From contig OZ024861.1 of NCBI GenBank assembly GCA_964017155.1, positions 32,179,377-32,243,376 of the forward strand: a DNA stretch of 64,000 bases. Direction: 5' to 3'. Under the pieces are notes generated by a model, which was given only the letters and a program-made list of their open reading frames with translations, made no database searches and was not told where the DNA came from. Of this stretch, positions 58,901 through 62,560 are shown in pieces. Each line of letters starts with the position of its first letter. Position 1 is the first letter of the stretch. Made by a program: the position numbers and the translations under genes. The DNA is from Oasisia sp. SBJ-2009. Its lineage: Eukaryota > Annelida > Polychaeta > Sabellida > Siboglinidae.

Positions 58901-61337
58901 CTATTACACCTGTCTCTGCTAGACCTGTCATGGCTGGAACTGTCTCTGTTACACCTGTCTCAGTTACAGGTGTCTGGACTAGACCTGTCTAGGCTAAACT
59001 GAGTGTGTACTGGTTGCAGGCAGTGGTCATGAAGTCTGTCCAGCTGAAGTTTGCTGCCGACTTTGATCTCATCACTGGCAAGCACAAGTTGTTCCAAGAC
59101 ACTCTGGAAGACCACTTCTACAGAAGCTACAGCACTGACCAGGTGAACTTCTTCAACTTCGTCTTCACGCAAGGTATGTGGTACTTCCTTGCCTTTGCTA
59201 GTTCATTGTTATGTATTTGTTATGCTTAATTGTTCAATCATAGTTCTGTGTTCATTGTTTTATATTGTCATACTCTGTCCTTAACTCATATTTTTGTTTT
59301 ACTGCCAGCTTTTGTTAACAGTTAGGCAAACAATTACCCCACTTTCAACTGCCTTTGAGCTGTAAATTCCCAATTAAAAATGTTGTTTATATTTTACAAT
59401 CTTCCATTAAGTGCTGCTGATGTATATCAAGTGAAGTTTGTAATCCATTGACTTGTCTTCGATTCTGAGTTATAATTTGAATACATTGATGTCCATCCTG
59501 TTTTAAAGTCTGTCATTTGTCTTCACATTCCCCAACATAGTCAACAGGTGTCACTGTGTCATTGCAGGCAGCATTGTGGCGTCGTTTGACATAGCGAGCT
59601 CCTCCAGTACGGCTCTGGATGGCATGCTGGAAGCCATTGCCAGTGACGTGAGAGCCCAGAAAGCCATCACATTTGATGGTAAACAGTACAAGTTGGAGAA
59701 GAGTATGTTGGTCAACGAGAAGTCTTATGGCAATGTGGAGACAGCGGTGAGTGGTGTGGTCTTTTTGTCTGGTGCTCATTGAGTTCTCTGGTGAGTTGTT
59801 TACTGGTGCTCAGTATGTTTAACAAGATTTAACAAGATTGCGACAGAGATTCAACTCTAGATTGCAGGTGGACTAGGAAGCCCTTTGGCTTATCGAGAGT
59901 CCAACCTATCTAAGTATACCCCGCCCTTCTTAGGTATAAGTTGATTTTATTTTAAAATATATTAACACTACTAGCACCTACACAATCAGCTGGTAATCTG
60001 TTCCAGTCATTTACTGTGTGTTGTGAAAATGTTCTAATATCTAGTCTACACTGCTTTTTTGTTAATGTAACTCCATGTCCTCTAGTCCTTCTCTCTTCTT
60101 TGACCGAGAACAAACTATTTCTGTCAATATTTTCATACCCATTCAATATTTTAAACACCTCAATCTGATCTCCTCTCAATCTTCTGCTTTGTAGTGTTGT
60201 TAAACCACATTCTTTTAGACGCATTTCATAACTAATATTTCTGAGTTTTGGTATCATTTTGGTTGCTCTCCTTTGTACTCTGGTGTGTTGTTGACTGGTG
60301 CTCAGTGTTCTCTGGTGTGTTACAGAAGTCAGGGTTCCCGGTGCTGGCCATCGTTGGTGTCACGGTGCTGTGTGTGCTGGTCCTGTGTCTGGTTGTGGCC
60401 CTGGTGTGGCACTTCAAGAAGAGTGCCAAGTCGAGAGTTGGTGAGTTGATGTCTTCACTGTTACAGCTCTTAGCAGCAGCATTTGTACACAGCTCAGTGC
60501 TGGCAGTGAGCACTGCACCACCAACCTTCAGAGAAGTCATGGATATTTCACATTTTTAGATTGAAGCAGGTTGTGGCTTCTTCTCTTATCTCAGATACTG
60601 GATGGGGCCCTTTTGCAGGGCGTTTAAAGTCCAACGAGACTTTTGCGAGTTCCCTACAGGTTTCACGTTTACCCCGTGTGGAATTTGTTACTTCCCATGG
60701 CATAGACACCAGATAGAAGGGTCTACCGGCTTTTAGCTTCTCTTCCGAAAGAAGCAGGCAAATGTGGGGTGAACGAAACTGCCTAAGTTTTGAAACAGTG
60801 ACAGATGGGATTGAACCACCGTCCACTCGATTGACAGTCTGGCACTTACCGCGCGACCACCGCTTCCCACTGATTAAATAAAAATTTATGCATTAGGTGA
60901 ATCATGTAATTTACTCACATTGCATGAATGCAAATAAGTAATGTATTTGGACCAATGACTGTCCCATCAACCACCATTTTGCCCTACCCATACTGTGATG
61001 TTCTACCTAGTCACTGTGTCACAGAGGCTAGTCCTAGCTAGTTTCTTTGCAGCCCTGGGCAGGATTGTAACTGAACTATTTAATGTCTCACAATATGGTC
61101 TCTTCTGCAGTGTCTGCCAATGACGATTACGATCACTCAAGCAACTACCCAGCATCGAGTCCTCAGCGTGTTGGTGGTGGCAAGCATCCACCAGTGAGTG
61201 CCCAGCGTGTTGGTGGTGTGTGCTGGAGTGACGAACGCAGCAACTATGTGACTGGAGCCACCCCTCGCTCGAAGCAGGAGGTGGTCACCACCATCACCCC
61301 TGGTACCGTCACCGCCAACTTTGTCGATGTTGAGTGA
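2837..61337 (+). CDS. PKHD1L1: Fibrocystin-L (PKHD1-like 1) orthologue, complete 64-exon gene
   Basis: Large single-pass membrane glycoprotein with a giant ectodomain. In vertebrates PKHD1L1 is known from hair-cell stereocilia coat and immune cells; its role in this host is not shown. Exon coordinates are given in the block entries that follow. All 63 junctions are GT-AG with matching phase, and the joined frame has no stop over 4,631 residues (vertebrate proteins are about 4,240). Domain order is signal peptide, IPT x3, PA14, middle region, IPT x4, cupredoxin-like, IPT x7, G8, PbH1, G8, PbH1, polybasic site, beta modules, SEA x2, transmembrane helix, tail. The order, two G8 domains and about 14 IPT domains point to PKHD1L1 rather than vertebrate PKHD1. 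The extra length is mostly in the membrane-proximal part. Small exons 59 and 60 are the least certain; everything was joined by eye without transcripts. Confidence 0.93.
4786..4886. repeat. Long foldback hairpin in intron 1
   Basis: ATTAGAGCCGATGC (4822-4835) and its exact complement (4850-4863) flank a 14-nt pyrimidine-rich loop. Imperfect pairing extends outward (GTCAGTGTCCGGCG with the complement of CGGCACTGAC). Could be a miRNA-like hairpin or a tiny foldback element. Confidence 0.7.
5196..5234. repeat. (TA)n microsatellite in intron 1
   Basis: About 19 TA dinucleotides preceded by TGTGTG. A similar tract of 20 units is at 19549-19588 in intron 21. Confidence 0.93.
6440..11297 (+). CDS. 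PKHD1L1: PKHD1L1 exons 2-10: N-terminal IPT/TIG domains 1 and 2
   Basis: Exons 6440-6517, 6809-6950, 7471-7579, 8342-8399, 8986-9085, 9408-9458, 9772-9851, 10866-10908 and 11227-11297; residues 36-279. IPT1 begins [19 protein letters not shown], the usual P-x-x-G-x-x-x-GGT pattern, and includes the cysteine pair in [10 protein letters not shown] and QITCYTR. IPT2 begins [19 protein letters not shown]. Between them lie FARNQF and DYCYNRP. The many very short exons (43-142 nt) match the fragmented structure of this part of PKHD1-family genes. IPT folds are immunoglobulin-like extracellular modules. Confidence 0.88.
7297..7400. repeat. (TGCG)n/(TG)n tract in intron 3
   Basis: Alternating purine-pyrimidine TGTG and TGCG repeats ending 70 bp before exon 4, a potential Z-DNA former. 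A similar mixed tract is at 34760-34830 in intron 38 and at 98-170 upstream of the gene. Confidence 0.88.
12655..13101 (+). CDS. PKHD1L1: PKHD1L1 exons 11-12: IPT/TIG domain 3
   Basis: Exons 12655-12768 and 13012-13101; residues 280-347. The domain opens [20 protein letters not shown] and continues [19 protein letters not shown] and [11 protein letters not shown], a complete IPT signature with the two characteristic cysteines. Exon 10 ends in phase 1 and its G joins AG to give the first glutamate, which fixes the acceptor at 12655 rather than two bases later. The domain runs directly into the PA14 domain. Confidence 0.9.
13452..16881 (+). CDS. PKHD1L1: PKHD1L1 exons 13-18: PA14 domain and following region
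   Basis: Exons 13452-13711, 14232-14308, 15106-15268, 15415-15535, 16067-16210 and 16724-16881; residues 348-655. PA14 begins [11 protein letters not shown] and carries [20 protein letters not shown], the typical sugar-binding beta-barrel core, then [15 protein letters not shown] and [14 protein letters not shown]14 modules bind carbohydrate in several families; a ligand here is unknown. The second half (exons 16-18) contains [20 protein letters not shown] and [22 protein letters not shown] sequence conserved only within the family. An in-frame 24-nt duplicate of the start of exon 15 lies in intron 14 (see findings). Confidence 0.88.
13987..14114. repeat. 64-bp tandem duplication in intron 13
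   Basis: Two adjacent 64-bp copies (13987-14050 and 14051-14114) begin GTGGATACGTTGTGATAG and differ by a single G/A in the TTTTAGCAATAG/TTTTAACAATAG part. The near-identity indicates a very recent duplication. Confidence 0.92.
17356..17762 (+). mobile_element. Penelope-like retroelement 3' fragment with inverted 5' piece
   Basis: The frame 17378-17656 encodes the end of a GIY-YIG endonuclease: [44 protein letters not shown]. These are typical of Penelope-like elements. The fragment is bounded by a perfect 35-bp inverted repeat (17356-17390 and 17689-17723) that continues imperfectly to about 70 bp, so the 5' part is an inverted copy of the 3' end. An 11-bp direct repeat, CATGCTGTCAT, at 17345-17355 and 17763-17773 looks like the target duplication. 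The reverse transcriptase part is missing. Confidence 0.78.
17781..21432 (+). CDS. PKHD1L1: PKHD1L1 exons 19-26: conserved middle region
   Basis: Exons 17781-18035, 18647-18774, 19223-19395, 19694-19833, 19956-20046, 20434-20591, 20761-20886 and 21327-21432; residues 656-1047. I recognise no named domain with certainty. Landmarks are [35 protein letters not shown], an aromatic-rich [19 protein letters not shown], and [19 protein letters not shown] just before the next IPT. Regularly placed cysteines suggest disulphide-bonded beta modules. The last residues, [11 protein letters not shown], already begin IPT domain 4. Exon 19 has a retroelement fragment ending only 18 nt before it. Confidence 0.85.
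21698..22846. mobile_element. piggyBac-type non-autonomous element with TTAA target duplication
   Basis: The element (21702-22842, 1,141 bp) starts CCCATTTTATCC and ends GGATAAAATGGG, a perfect 12-bp inverted repeat, and is flanked on both sides by TTAA (21698-21701 and 22843-22846). TTAA targets with CCC/GGG ends are the hallmark of piggyBac. The right end has a sub-terminal direct repeat (GAATCGTATTCCGGATAAAA twice, about 36 bp apart). No transposase coding remains. It occupies most of intron 26. Confidence 0.88.
23012..26092 (+). CDS. PKHD1L1: PKHD1L1 exons 27-32: IPT/TIG domains 4-7
   Basis: Exons 23012-23218, 23583-23651, 24074-24198, 24497-24638, 25000-25186 and 25848-26092; residues 1048-1372. 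Domain 4 continues [17 protein letters not shown] and [16 protein letters not shown]. Domain 5 has [19 protein letters not shown] and NIICVLPA. Domain 6 ([20 protein letters not shown]) lacks the usual cysteine pair. Domain 7 has [19 protein letters not shown] and [16 protein letters not shown]. Introns fall mostly in phase 1 between strands, so the modules look like tandem duplications. Intron 26 immediately upstream contains the piggyBac-type element. Confidence 0.88.
24745..24852. repeat. Imperfect 37-bp triplicate in intron 30
   Basis: Three diverged copies of a C/A-rich unit around CATCAACTACTACATACCTC with CTTAAA spacers; a weaker fourth copy may lie at 24,925-24,975. Confidence 0.7.
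25612..25682. repeat. Dispersed 70-bp repeat, copy in intron 31
   Basis: GCTGGTGTAGATTTGATGTAAGA...AATTCATTGTCACATGTGATGACAAACTAATGT matches 32862-32930 in intron 35 (GCTTGTGTAGATTTTATGTAAGA...CATTGTCACGTACGATGACAAACTAATGT). The family is unknown to me; a short related piece may be at 35,515-35,560. Confidence 0.65.
26153..26420 (-). mobile_element. tRNA-derived SINE, family A, copy 1
   Basis: Shares almost its whole length with 60592-60869, including the + strand start CAGATACTGGATGGGGCCC and the tRNA-like end. The minus-strand A-box region is GGTGGTCGCATGGTAGAGCG, and the B box GGTTCAATACA is degenerate. It starts 60 bp after exon 32. Confidence 0.72.
26642..30103 (+). CDS. PKHD1L1: PKHD1L1 exons 33-34: cupredoxin-like segment
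   Basis: Exons 26642-26830 and 29933-30103; residues 1373-1492. The segment reads [19 protein letters not shown], then [17 protein letters not shown] and [10 protein letters not shown], a pattern like the cupredoxin-fold stretch seen at this place in fibrocystins (aromatic F/Y-x-Y-W-S-G near the usual metal loop). Whether it binds metal cannot be judged, since a full His/Cys/Met copper set is not evident. The 3.1-kb intron between the exons is almost filled by a 28-bp minisatellite whose first unit contains the exon 33 donor. Confidence 0.85.
26830..29545. repeat. 28-bp minisatellite filling intron 33
   Basis: The unit is GGTGGGTACTTTGACTATCA followed by CTCCAACA; roughly 95 tandem copies span 2.6-2.7 kb, decaying after about 29,330. 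Common variants are CAATAG for CAACAG, TTGGGC or TTGAGC for TTTGAC, and CCCTCC for CACTCC; two short units (around 28,045 and 28,150) lack part of the motif. The first unit overlaps the exon 33 splice donor. Confidence 0.95.
29610..29745 (+). mobile_element. Second Penelope-like 3' end relic
   Basis: The stretch aligns by eye with the 3' part of the element in intron 18: CACATGACACCAGTA against CACATGTGACACCAGTA, and TTATGCTCAAAGTAAGT against TTATGCTCCAAAGTAAGT. Between them is CTAATGggttgggtCGAAAC, resembling the hammerhead ribozyme core carried by many Penelope-like elements, with one substitution from CTGATG. It lies between the minisatellite and exon 34. Confidence 0.55.
30681..34390 (+). 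CDS. PKHD1L1: PKHD1L1 exons 35-38: IPT/TIG array (domains 8-14)
   Basis: Exons 30681-32111 (1,431 nt, uninterrupted), 32500-32643, 33002-33176 and 34234-34390; residues 1493-2128. Exon 35 alone encodes five IPT domains beginning [75 protein letters not shown] and [18 protein letters not shown]; a sixth crosses into exon 36 and a seventh uses exons 37-38. The start of exon 35 encodes [10 protein letters not shown], a furin-type polybasic motif at residues 1496-1499. The large exon contrasts with the finely split IPT domains upstream. Confidence 0.92.
32862..32932. repeat. Dispersed 70-bp repeat, copy in intron 35
   Basis: Partner of 25612-25682, same orientation, roughly 85% identical by eye. 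Confidence 0.65.
34927..40495 (+). CDS. PKHD1L1: PKHD1L1 exons 39-42: first G8 domain and start of beta-helix
   Basis: Exons 34927-35083, 35373-35452, 39544-39673 and 40124-40495; residues 2129-2374. The G8 domain begins [19 protein letters not shown] and continues [34 protein letters not shown] and [20 protein letters not shown], with the conserved glycines and tryptophans. The following segment has [29 protein letters not shown] and [17 protein letters not shown]. Intron 40 (35453-39543) is expanded by the Mutator-like element, and intron 42 by the AAAT-flanked element. G8 domains occur in fibrocystins and in the CEMIP/TMEM2 hyaluronidase-type proteins. Confidence 0.92.
35630..39300 (+). 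mobile_element. Mutator-like DNA transposon, approximate extent
   Basis: The transposase gene is embedded in about 3.7 kb of sequence unlike the rest of the intron: a CpG-richer leader at 35870-36140 and an AT-rich trailer from 38540. The left side contains a palindromic GACCCGCGGGTC at 35634-35645. No convincing matching right terminal inverted repeat or 8-10 bp target duplication was found, so the ends are only estimates. Confidence 0.5.
36139..38531 (+). CDS. Mutator-like (MULE-type DDE) transposase with one intron
   Basis: Exons 36139-36235 and 36772-38531 join in phase 1 to an open frame of 618 residues. Exon 1 encodes [20 protein letters not shown] followed by more basic residues, a likely nuclear signal. 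Exon 2 has a zinc-binding pattern (CPQC...CLICDTC, residues 99-128), SYDGSW (D238), ILGDGD (D336/D338), a C-x-N-H-x-x-K-R motif ([10 protein letters not shown]) and NANESLH (E508), fitting a DDE catalytic triad of the animal Mutator-like transposase family. The donor is ACAG|GTGTGT and the acceptor CATTGTTTCAG. Codons are intact, with no stop or frameshift, so the copy may be recent. It lies in the same orientation as the host gene inside intron 40. I could not define its terminal repeats. Confidence 0.85.
40512..41845. mobile_element. Terminal-inverted-repeat DNA element with AAAT target duplication
   Basis: The ends at 40516 and 41841 form an inverted repeat of about 37 bp (starting GTGACTCATCTTAACAAAA) with two mismatches. 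AAAT flanks both sides (40512-40515 and 41842-41845). The interior (1.3 kb) is CpG-richer than the intron and has no transposase. A 4-bp target duplication that is not TTAA fits several superfamilies, such as Sola or Chapaev, and I cannot assign one. It begins 20 bp after the exon 42 donor. Confidence 0.82.
42274..44463 (+). CDS. PKHD1L1: PKHD1L1 exons 43-44: first PbH1 (parallel beta-helix) region
   Basis: Exons 42274-43793 (1,520 nt) and 44286-44463; residues 2375-2940. Sequence landmarks are [37 protein letters not shown] with an HFH motif, [40 protein letters not shown] and [11 protein letters not shown]. These are right-handed beta-helix rungs typical of the G8-PbH1 unit also found in CEMIP and TMEM2. 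This is the best conserved part of the protein. Whether the site is catalytic in fibrocystin-L is not established. Confidence 0.93.
44876..46464 (+). CDS. PKHD1L1: PKHD1L1 exons 45-48: second G8 domain
   Basis: Exons 44876-45085, 45225-45500, 45819-46067 and 46282-46464; residues 2941-3246. The G8 begins around [20 protein letters not shown] and continues [20 protein letters not shown] and [20 protein letters not shown]. It is followed by [39 protein letters not shown] and [20 protein letters not shown], paralleling the segment after the first G8. All four exons end in phase 1. A tRNA-derived SINE sits in intron 48 right after this block. Confidence 0.92.
46725..47070 (-). mobile_element. tRNA-derived SINE, family B, best copy, with terminal hairpin
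   Basis: The minus strand shows a tRNA-like head with A-box region GTGGCTCAGGGGTAGAGC and B box GGTTTGAATCC (complement of 46987-46997). The body has CAAAGCGCTTTACACTT near its other end. The first 18 bases of the head are repeated inverted at 47053-47070, making an exact 18-bp inverted repeat with 47025-47042. A (TA)n tract follows. It lies in intron 48. Confidence 0.7.
47071..47158. repeat. (TA)n microsatellite next to SINE B
   Basis: TA dinucleotides with three TATG interruptions near 47,092-47,116. It directly follows the inverted SINE head fragment, a common place for microsatellite birth. Confidence 0.92.
47367..49430 (+). CDS. PKHD1L1: PKHD1L1 exons 49-51: second PbH1 region
   Basis: Exons 47367-47600, 48138-48860 and 49268-49430; residues 3247-3620. 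Landmarks are [40 protein letters not shown] and [20 protein letters not shown], then [39 protein letters not shown] and [20 protein letters not shown]. This repeats the beta-helix rung pattern seen after the first G8, so the two G8-PbH1 units look like an ancient internal duplication. Exon 49 uses a GTTAGT donor. Exon 51 joins exon 52 by splitting a glutamate codon. Confidence 0.92.
47702..47760. repeat. (CA)n microsatellite in intron 49
   Basis: About 29 CA dinucleotides with one GA interruption. Confidence 0.93.
50050..50397 (-). mobile_element. tRNA-derived SINE, family B, diverged copy
   Basis: Shares the body of the copy at 46725 (GGCAGACCTGTTTAGC, CACAGCTGAGTAATCTGGAGCA, GACTTGTCCAAAGCTG). 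The minus-strand head reads TGGTGGAGTGGTTAGAGCAT with a weak B box GGGTTCAATTA. An internal duplication of the ACCCxGAAAGCCTT segment is visible (50274 and 50340). It lies in intron 51. Confidence 0.62.
50430..52181 (+). CDS. PKHD1L1: PKHD1L1 exons 52-54: post-beta-helix region with polybasic site
   Basis: Exons 50430-50665, 51034-51282 and 51660-52181; residues 3620-3955. The sequence includes [77 protein letters not shown] and [20 protein letters not shown], all typical of fibrocystin-L. Near the end lies SRRRKRE at about residues 3939-3945 (52130-52150), a furin-type cleavage site; vertebrate fibrocystins have a comparable processing site here. Exon 53 has a weaker GTTTGT donor. The following intron holds the 38-bp tandem array. 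Confidence 0.92.
52344..53155. repeat. 38-bp tandem array in intron 54
   Basis: The unit is CATAGTCTACCAACAGTCTG plus ACTGTCACTGTTCTGTAA, about 20 near-identical copies to 53,101 and a degenerate unit and a half after that, ending 40 bp before exon 55. Position 8 varies C/T (GTCCACC or GTCTACC), partly alternating in the first half and uniform T in the last eight units. Confidence 0.93.
53195..54550 (+). CDS. PKHD1L1: PKHD1L1 exons 55-56: membrane-proximal beta modules
   Basis: Exons 53195-53538 and 54191-54550; residues 3956-4190. Exon 55 is acidic and serine-rich and includes [18 protein letters not shown] sequence at its end ([13 protein letters not shown]). Exon 56 contains [40 protein letters not shown] and [20 protein letters not shown], alternating strands that resemble an immunoglobulin-like or invasin-like beta sandwich. 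No named family is certain. The phase-0 borders of exon 56 make it an exchangeable module. Confidence 0.82.
54800..54980 (+). mobile_element. CR1/L2-like LINE 3' end, truncated
   Basis: The + frame encodes [20 protein letters not shown] and AGYT before a stop at 54878-54880, the standard C terminus of a CR1/L2-type non-LTR reverse transcriptase ORF, followed by about 100 bp of 3' tail (GGGCTTCCTAGTCCA, ending TTGTTAAATC repeats). It lies in intron 56. Confidence 0.75.
55379..56405 (+). CDS. PKHD1L1: PKHD1L1 exons 57-58: beta module plus SEA domain 1
   Basis: Exons 55379-55766 and 56227-56405; residues 4191-4379. Exon 57 first finishes a beta module ([33 protein letters not shown]) and then begins the SEA domain with [20 protein letters not shown] and [11 protein letters not shown]. 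Exon 58 continues [23 protein letters not shown] domains autocleave at G|S within G-S-x-x-x; here the site would be QG|SIV, and the phase-1 intron splits that very glycine codon. The exon ends CAGGTG|GTAAGT, phase 0; a donor three bases earlier is possible but weaker. Confidence 0.85.
55855..55966. repeat. (TGGT)n/(TGGC)n microsatellite in intron 57
   Basis: Five GGTT units change into about 24 GGCT units, ending GGATCTAGTC. It begins 90 bp after exon 57. Confidence 0.95.
56406..57653 (+). other. PKHD1L1: Intron 58 (1.25 kb), nothing recognised
   Basis: AT-rich sequence with a short (TA)n patch near 56,718-56,745. No transposon, repeat or further exon was recognised between SEA domain 1 and the small stalk exons. 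Confidence 0.6.
57654..58360 (+). CDS. PKHD1L1: PKHD1L1 exons 59-60: short S/T-rich stalk exons (tentative)
   Basis: Exons 57654-57707 (54 nt) and 58331-58360 (30 nt); residues 4380-4407. They encode [18 protein letters not shown] and [10 protein letters not shown], mucin-like threonine-rich peptides between the two SEA domains. Support is pyrimidine-rich acceptors (CTTCTCACTCCAG and TTCTCATTGTAG), GTAAGT donors on both, phase-0 borders on both sides, and a composition fitting an O-glycosylated linker. They are too short for similarity to help. They could be optional exons, because skipping either keeps frame. Confidence 0.6.
58690..58995. repeat. 105-bp higher-order repeat built from 15-bp units, intron 60
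   Basis: Blocks start with ATGGCTGGAACTGTCTCTG at 58720, 58825 and 58930, exactly 105 bp apart; each is seven 15-bp subunits of the ACCTGTCTCTGCTAG type. It ends about 25 bp before exon 61. Because 15 and 105 are multiples of three, several frames stay open, which produces spurious repetitive ORFs on both strands. Confidence 0.9.
59020..59746 (+). CDS. PKHD1L1: PKHD1L1 exons 61-62: SEA domain 2
   Basis: Exons 59020-59173 and 59568-59746; residues 4408-4518. The sequence [20 protein letters not shown], then [21 protein letters not shown] and [20 protein letters not shown], closely copies SEA domain 1, including a run of identical bases (AAGTCTGTCCAGCTGAAG and beyond). The intron again splits the glycine codon of the predicted G|S autoproteolysis site. 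Exons 59-62 begin and end in phase 0, so this SEA module could be skipped without a frameshift. The copy is probably a lineage-level exon-pair duplication. Confidence 0.87.
59816..60285 (-). mobile_element. CR1/L2-like LINE 3' end, longer inverted copy
   Basis: On the minus strand 60257-59952 encodes [34 protein letters not shown] and ending GASSVNIF, then a 3' tail matching the copy at 54800 in opposite orientation. Only the last third of the reverse transcriptase ORF remains. It lies in intron 62 between SEA domain 2 and the membrane exon. Confidence 0.8.
60326..60440 (+). CDS. PKHD1L1: PKHD1L1 exon 63: transmembrane helix
   Basis: Residues 4519-4556. The peptide is [19 protein letters not shown] followed by LVVALVW and then HFKKSAKSR, a hydrophobic span of about 24 residues with a basic stop-transfer flank, giving a type I topology. 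The exon begins right after SEA domain 2 and ends GTTG|GTGAGT, phase 1. Cysteines within and near the helix could be lipid-modified, which is only a guess. Confidence 0.9.
60592..60869 (-). mobile_element. tRNA-derived SINE, family A, copy 2
   Basis: Read on the minus strand it begins with a tRNA-like head: an A-box region GGTGGTCGCGCGGTAAGTG and a B box GGTTCAATCCC (complement of 60807-60817). The body ends with a segment shared with the copy at 26153 (CTGGATGGGGCCC and GGGCGTTTAAAGTCCAACGA on the + strand). It lies in intron 63. Confidence 0.72.
61111..61337 (+). CDS. PKHD1L1: PKHD1L1 exon 64: cytoplasmic tail and stop
   Basis: Residues 4557-4631. The tail opens [20 protein letters not shown] and has an internal repeat, [14 protein letters not shown] then SAQRVGGV, ending TANFVDVE before TGA at 61335-61337. 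The acceptor is TCTTCTGCAG. No named signalling motif is obvious. The repeat and proline/serine content suggest a disordered tail. Confidence 0.88.
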
Positions 61338-62560
61338 TCACTGTCACCTGATCACCTGTCGTGGACATGTTCACGTGTCCATGTTCACGTGTCATGGATA
61401 TAATCACCTGTCATGGACATGTTCACTTGTTATGGACATGTTCACCTGTCATGGCCATGGCTACCTGCCCAACTCTATGGGTTTTATATATTTGCACGAG
61501 TTATATTCAGAGTTGGACGTAAGAAATCTCTAACAGAATTACAAAGAAAGATTTCCAACCGAGATGGCATTGAAATGTTTACATCAGAATGCCCATTAAC
61601 AGGTTTTTGTTGGACGAGAAGAATGGGGTGAATGGTGAGATGCACTATGCGTGTTGATTCAACTATGTTTGTTATTGGTGTTGATTTTGGTTGATGAAAA
61701 TGCACAAAATGTATAATTGTTTTTTATTAGCCAATATTTGCTGGTATGTTGTATAAATTGTTCAGGCATCAACATGTCCAGCTGAACTTGTGGCTGTTGC
61801 TGGCAGCAGCTACTACATGTACAATCTTATTTGTGATACTTTCTGTCTGAAGAAAAGGTCACATTCCCCCCATACTATTTTTATAACTTGATTATATATC
61901 TGTCTGTAATTATTGAACCAACATGAAGCATTTGGTATATTGATCTGTGATAATTCCAGTTATTAAGACAGACATTCCACGATATCATAGCTTGTTTTTA
62001 ACTTCACGTACCCCTGGGATAGTATATGGAATTGGTAATAAGTATGATCATTTCAGTAGAATTTAATATTTATTCTTGCACACATGTGTGAAACAAAGAA
62101 TTGTTTTGTACTTTTATATTGTCAGTTTATTTATGCATTAAATAGATATAGTGTAATCATAATCAAGGAAACCCAAACCTAGATGTTTTTTATTAATCTA
62201 TGATAGATACAATTTAGAGGTTATTTGTCTCATTATCACTTAAAAACAATTAAAATTCGATATCTTGGATGACAATGAAAATGTAATTAGTGAATTTCAC
62301 ATTACAAGGTTCTTCAAAAACCTGTTCCCAAATCAGGTTGTTAATGTCTCAGTGTTGGATATATCCATACGGACAGAAATAGCATTATCTGTGAAATGAG
62401 GATTCAAATTACAAAACATCATGGTGATTTTGGAATTTTAAAGCAGCTTGTTTGATACTCCTTGTATTTTGGTGTGTGTTTGTAACATTATTTTTCTGTC
62501 ATTATGAAAGAGTGCTGTATTAATGGTGTGATTAAAGAATAAATTCTTCAATGCCTTGTG
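61338..62560 (+). other. PKHD1L1: Probable 3' UTR of fibrocystin-L
   Basis: AT-rich sequence after the stop codon. The first 130 bases (61345-61465) hold about five imperfect copies of a roughly 20-bp motif around CATGGACATGTTCACCTGT. No long open frame or RNA gene is recognisable. Confidence 0.5.
62538..62543 (+). terminator. PKHD1L1: Poly(A) signal of the fibrocystin-L gene
   Basis: AATAAA preceded by ATTAAA at 62531 and followed within 10-20 nt by a GT-rich stretch (CCTTGTGTTTG). This gives a 3' UTR of about 1.2 kb from 61338. A further AATAAA around 62921 could serve as a distal site. Confidence 0.55.

Noticed and set aside
58657..59002. Repetitive ORFs on both strands as a secreted repeat protein
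   Set aside because: They come from the 15-bp/105-bp repeat whose length is a multiple of three; no splice arrangement with multiples of three joins them to exons 60 and 61.
60780..60869. A tRNA gene
   Set aside because: A and B boxes are present but the cloverleaf is imperfect and the segment is the head of a SINE with another copy at 26153.
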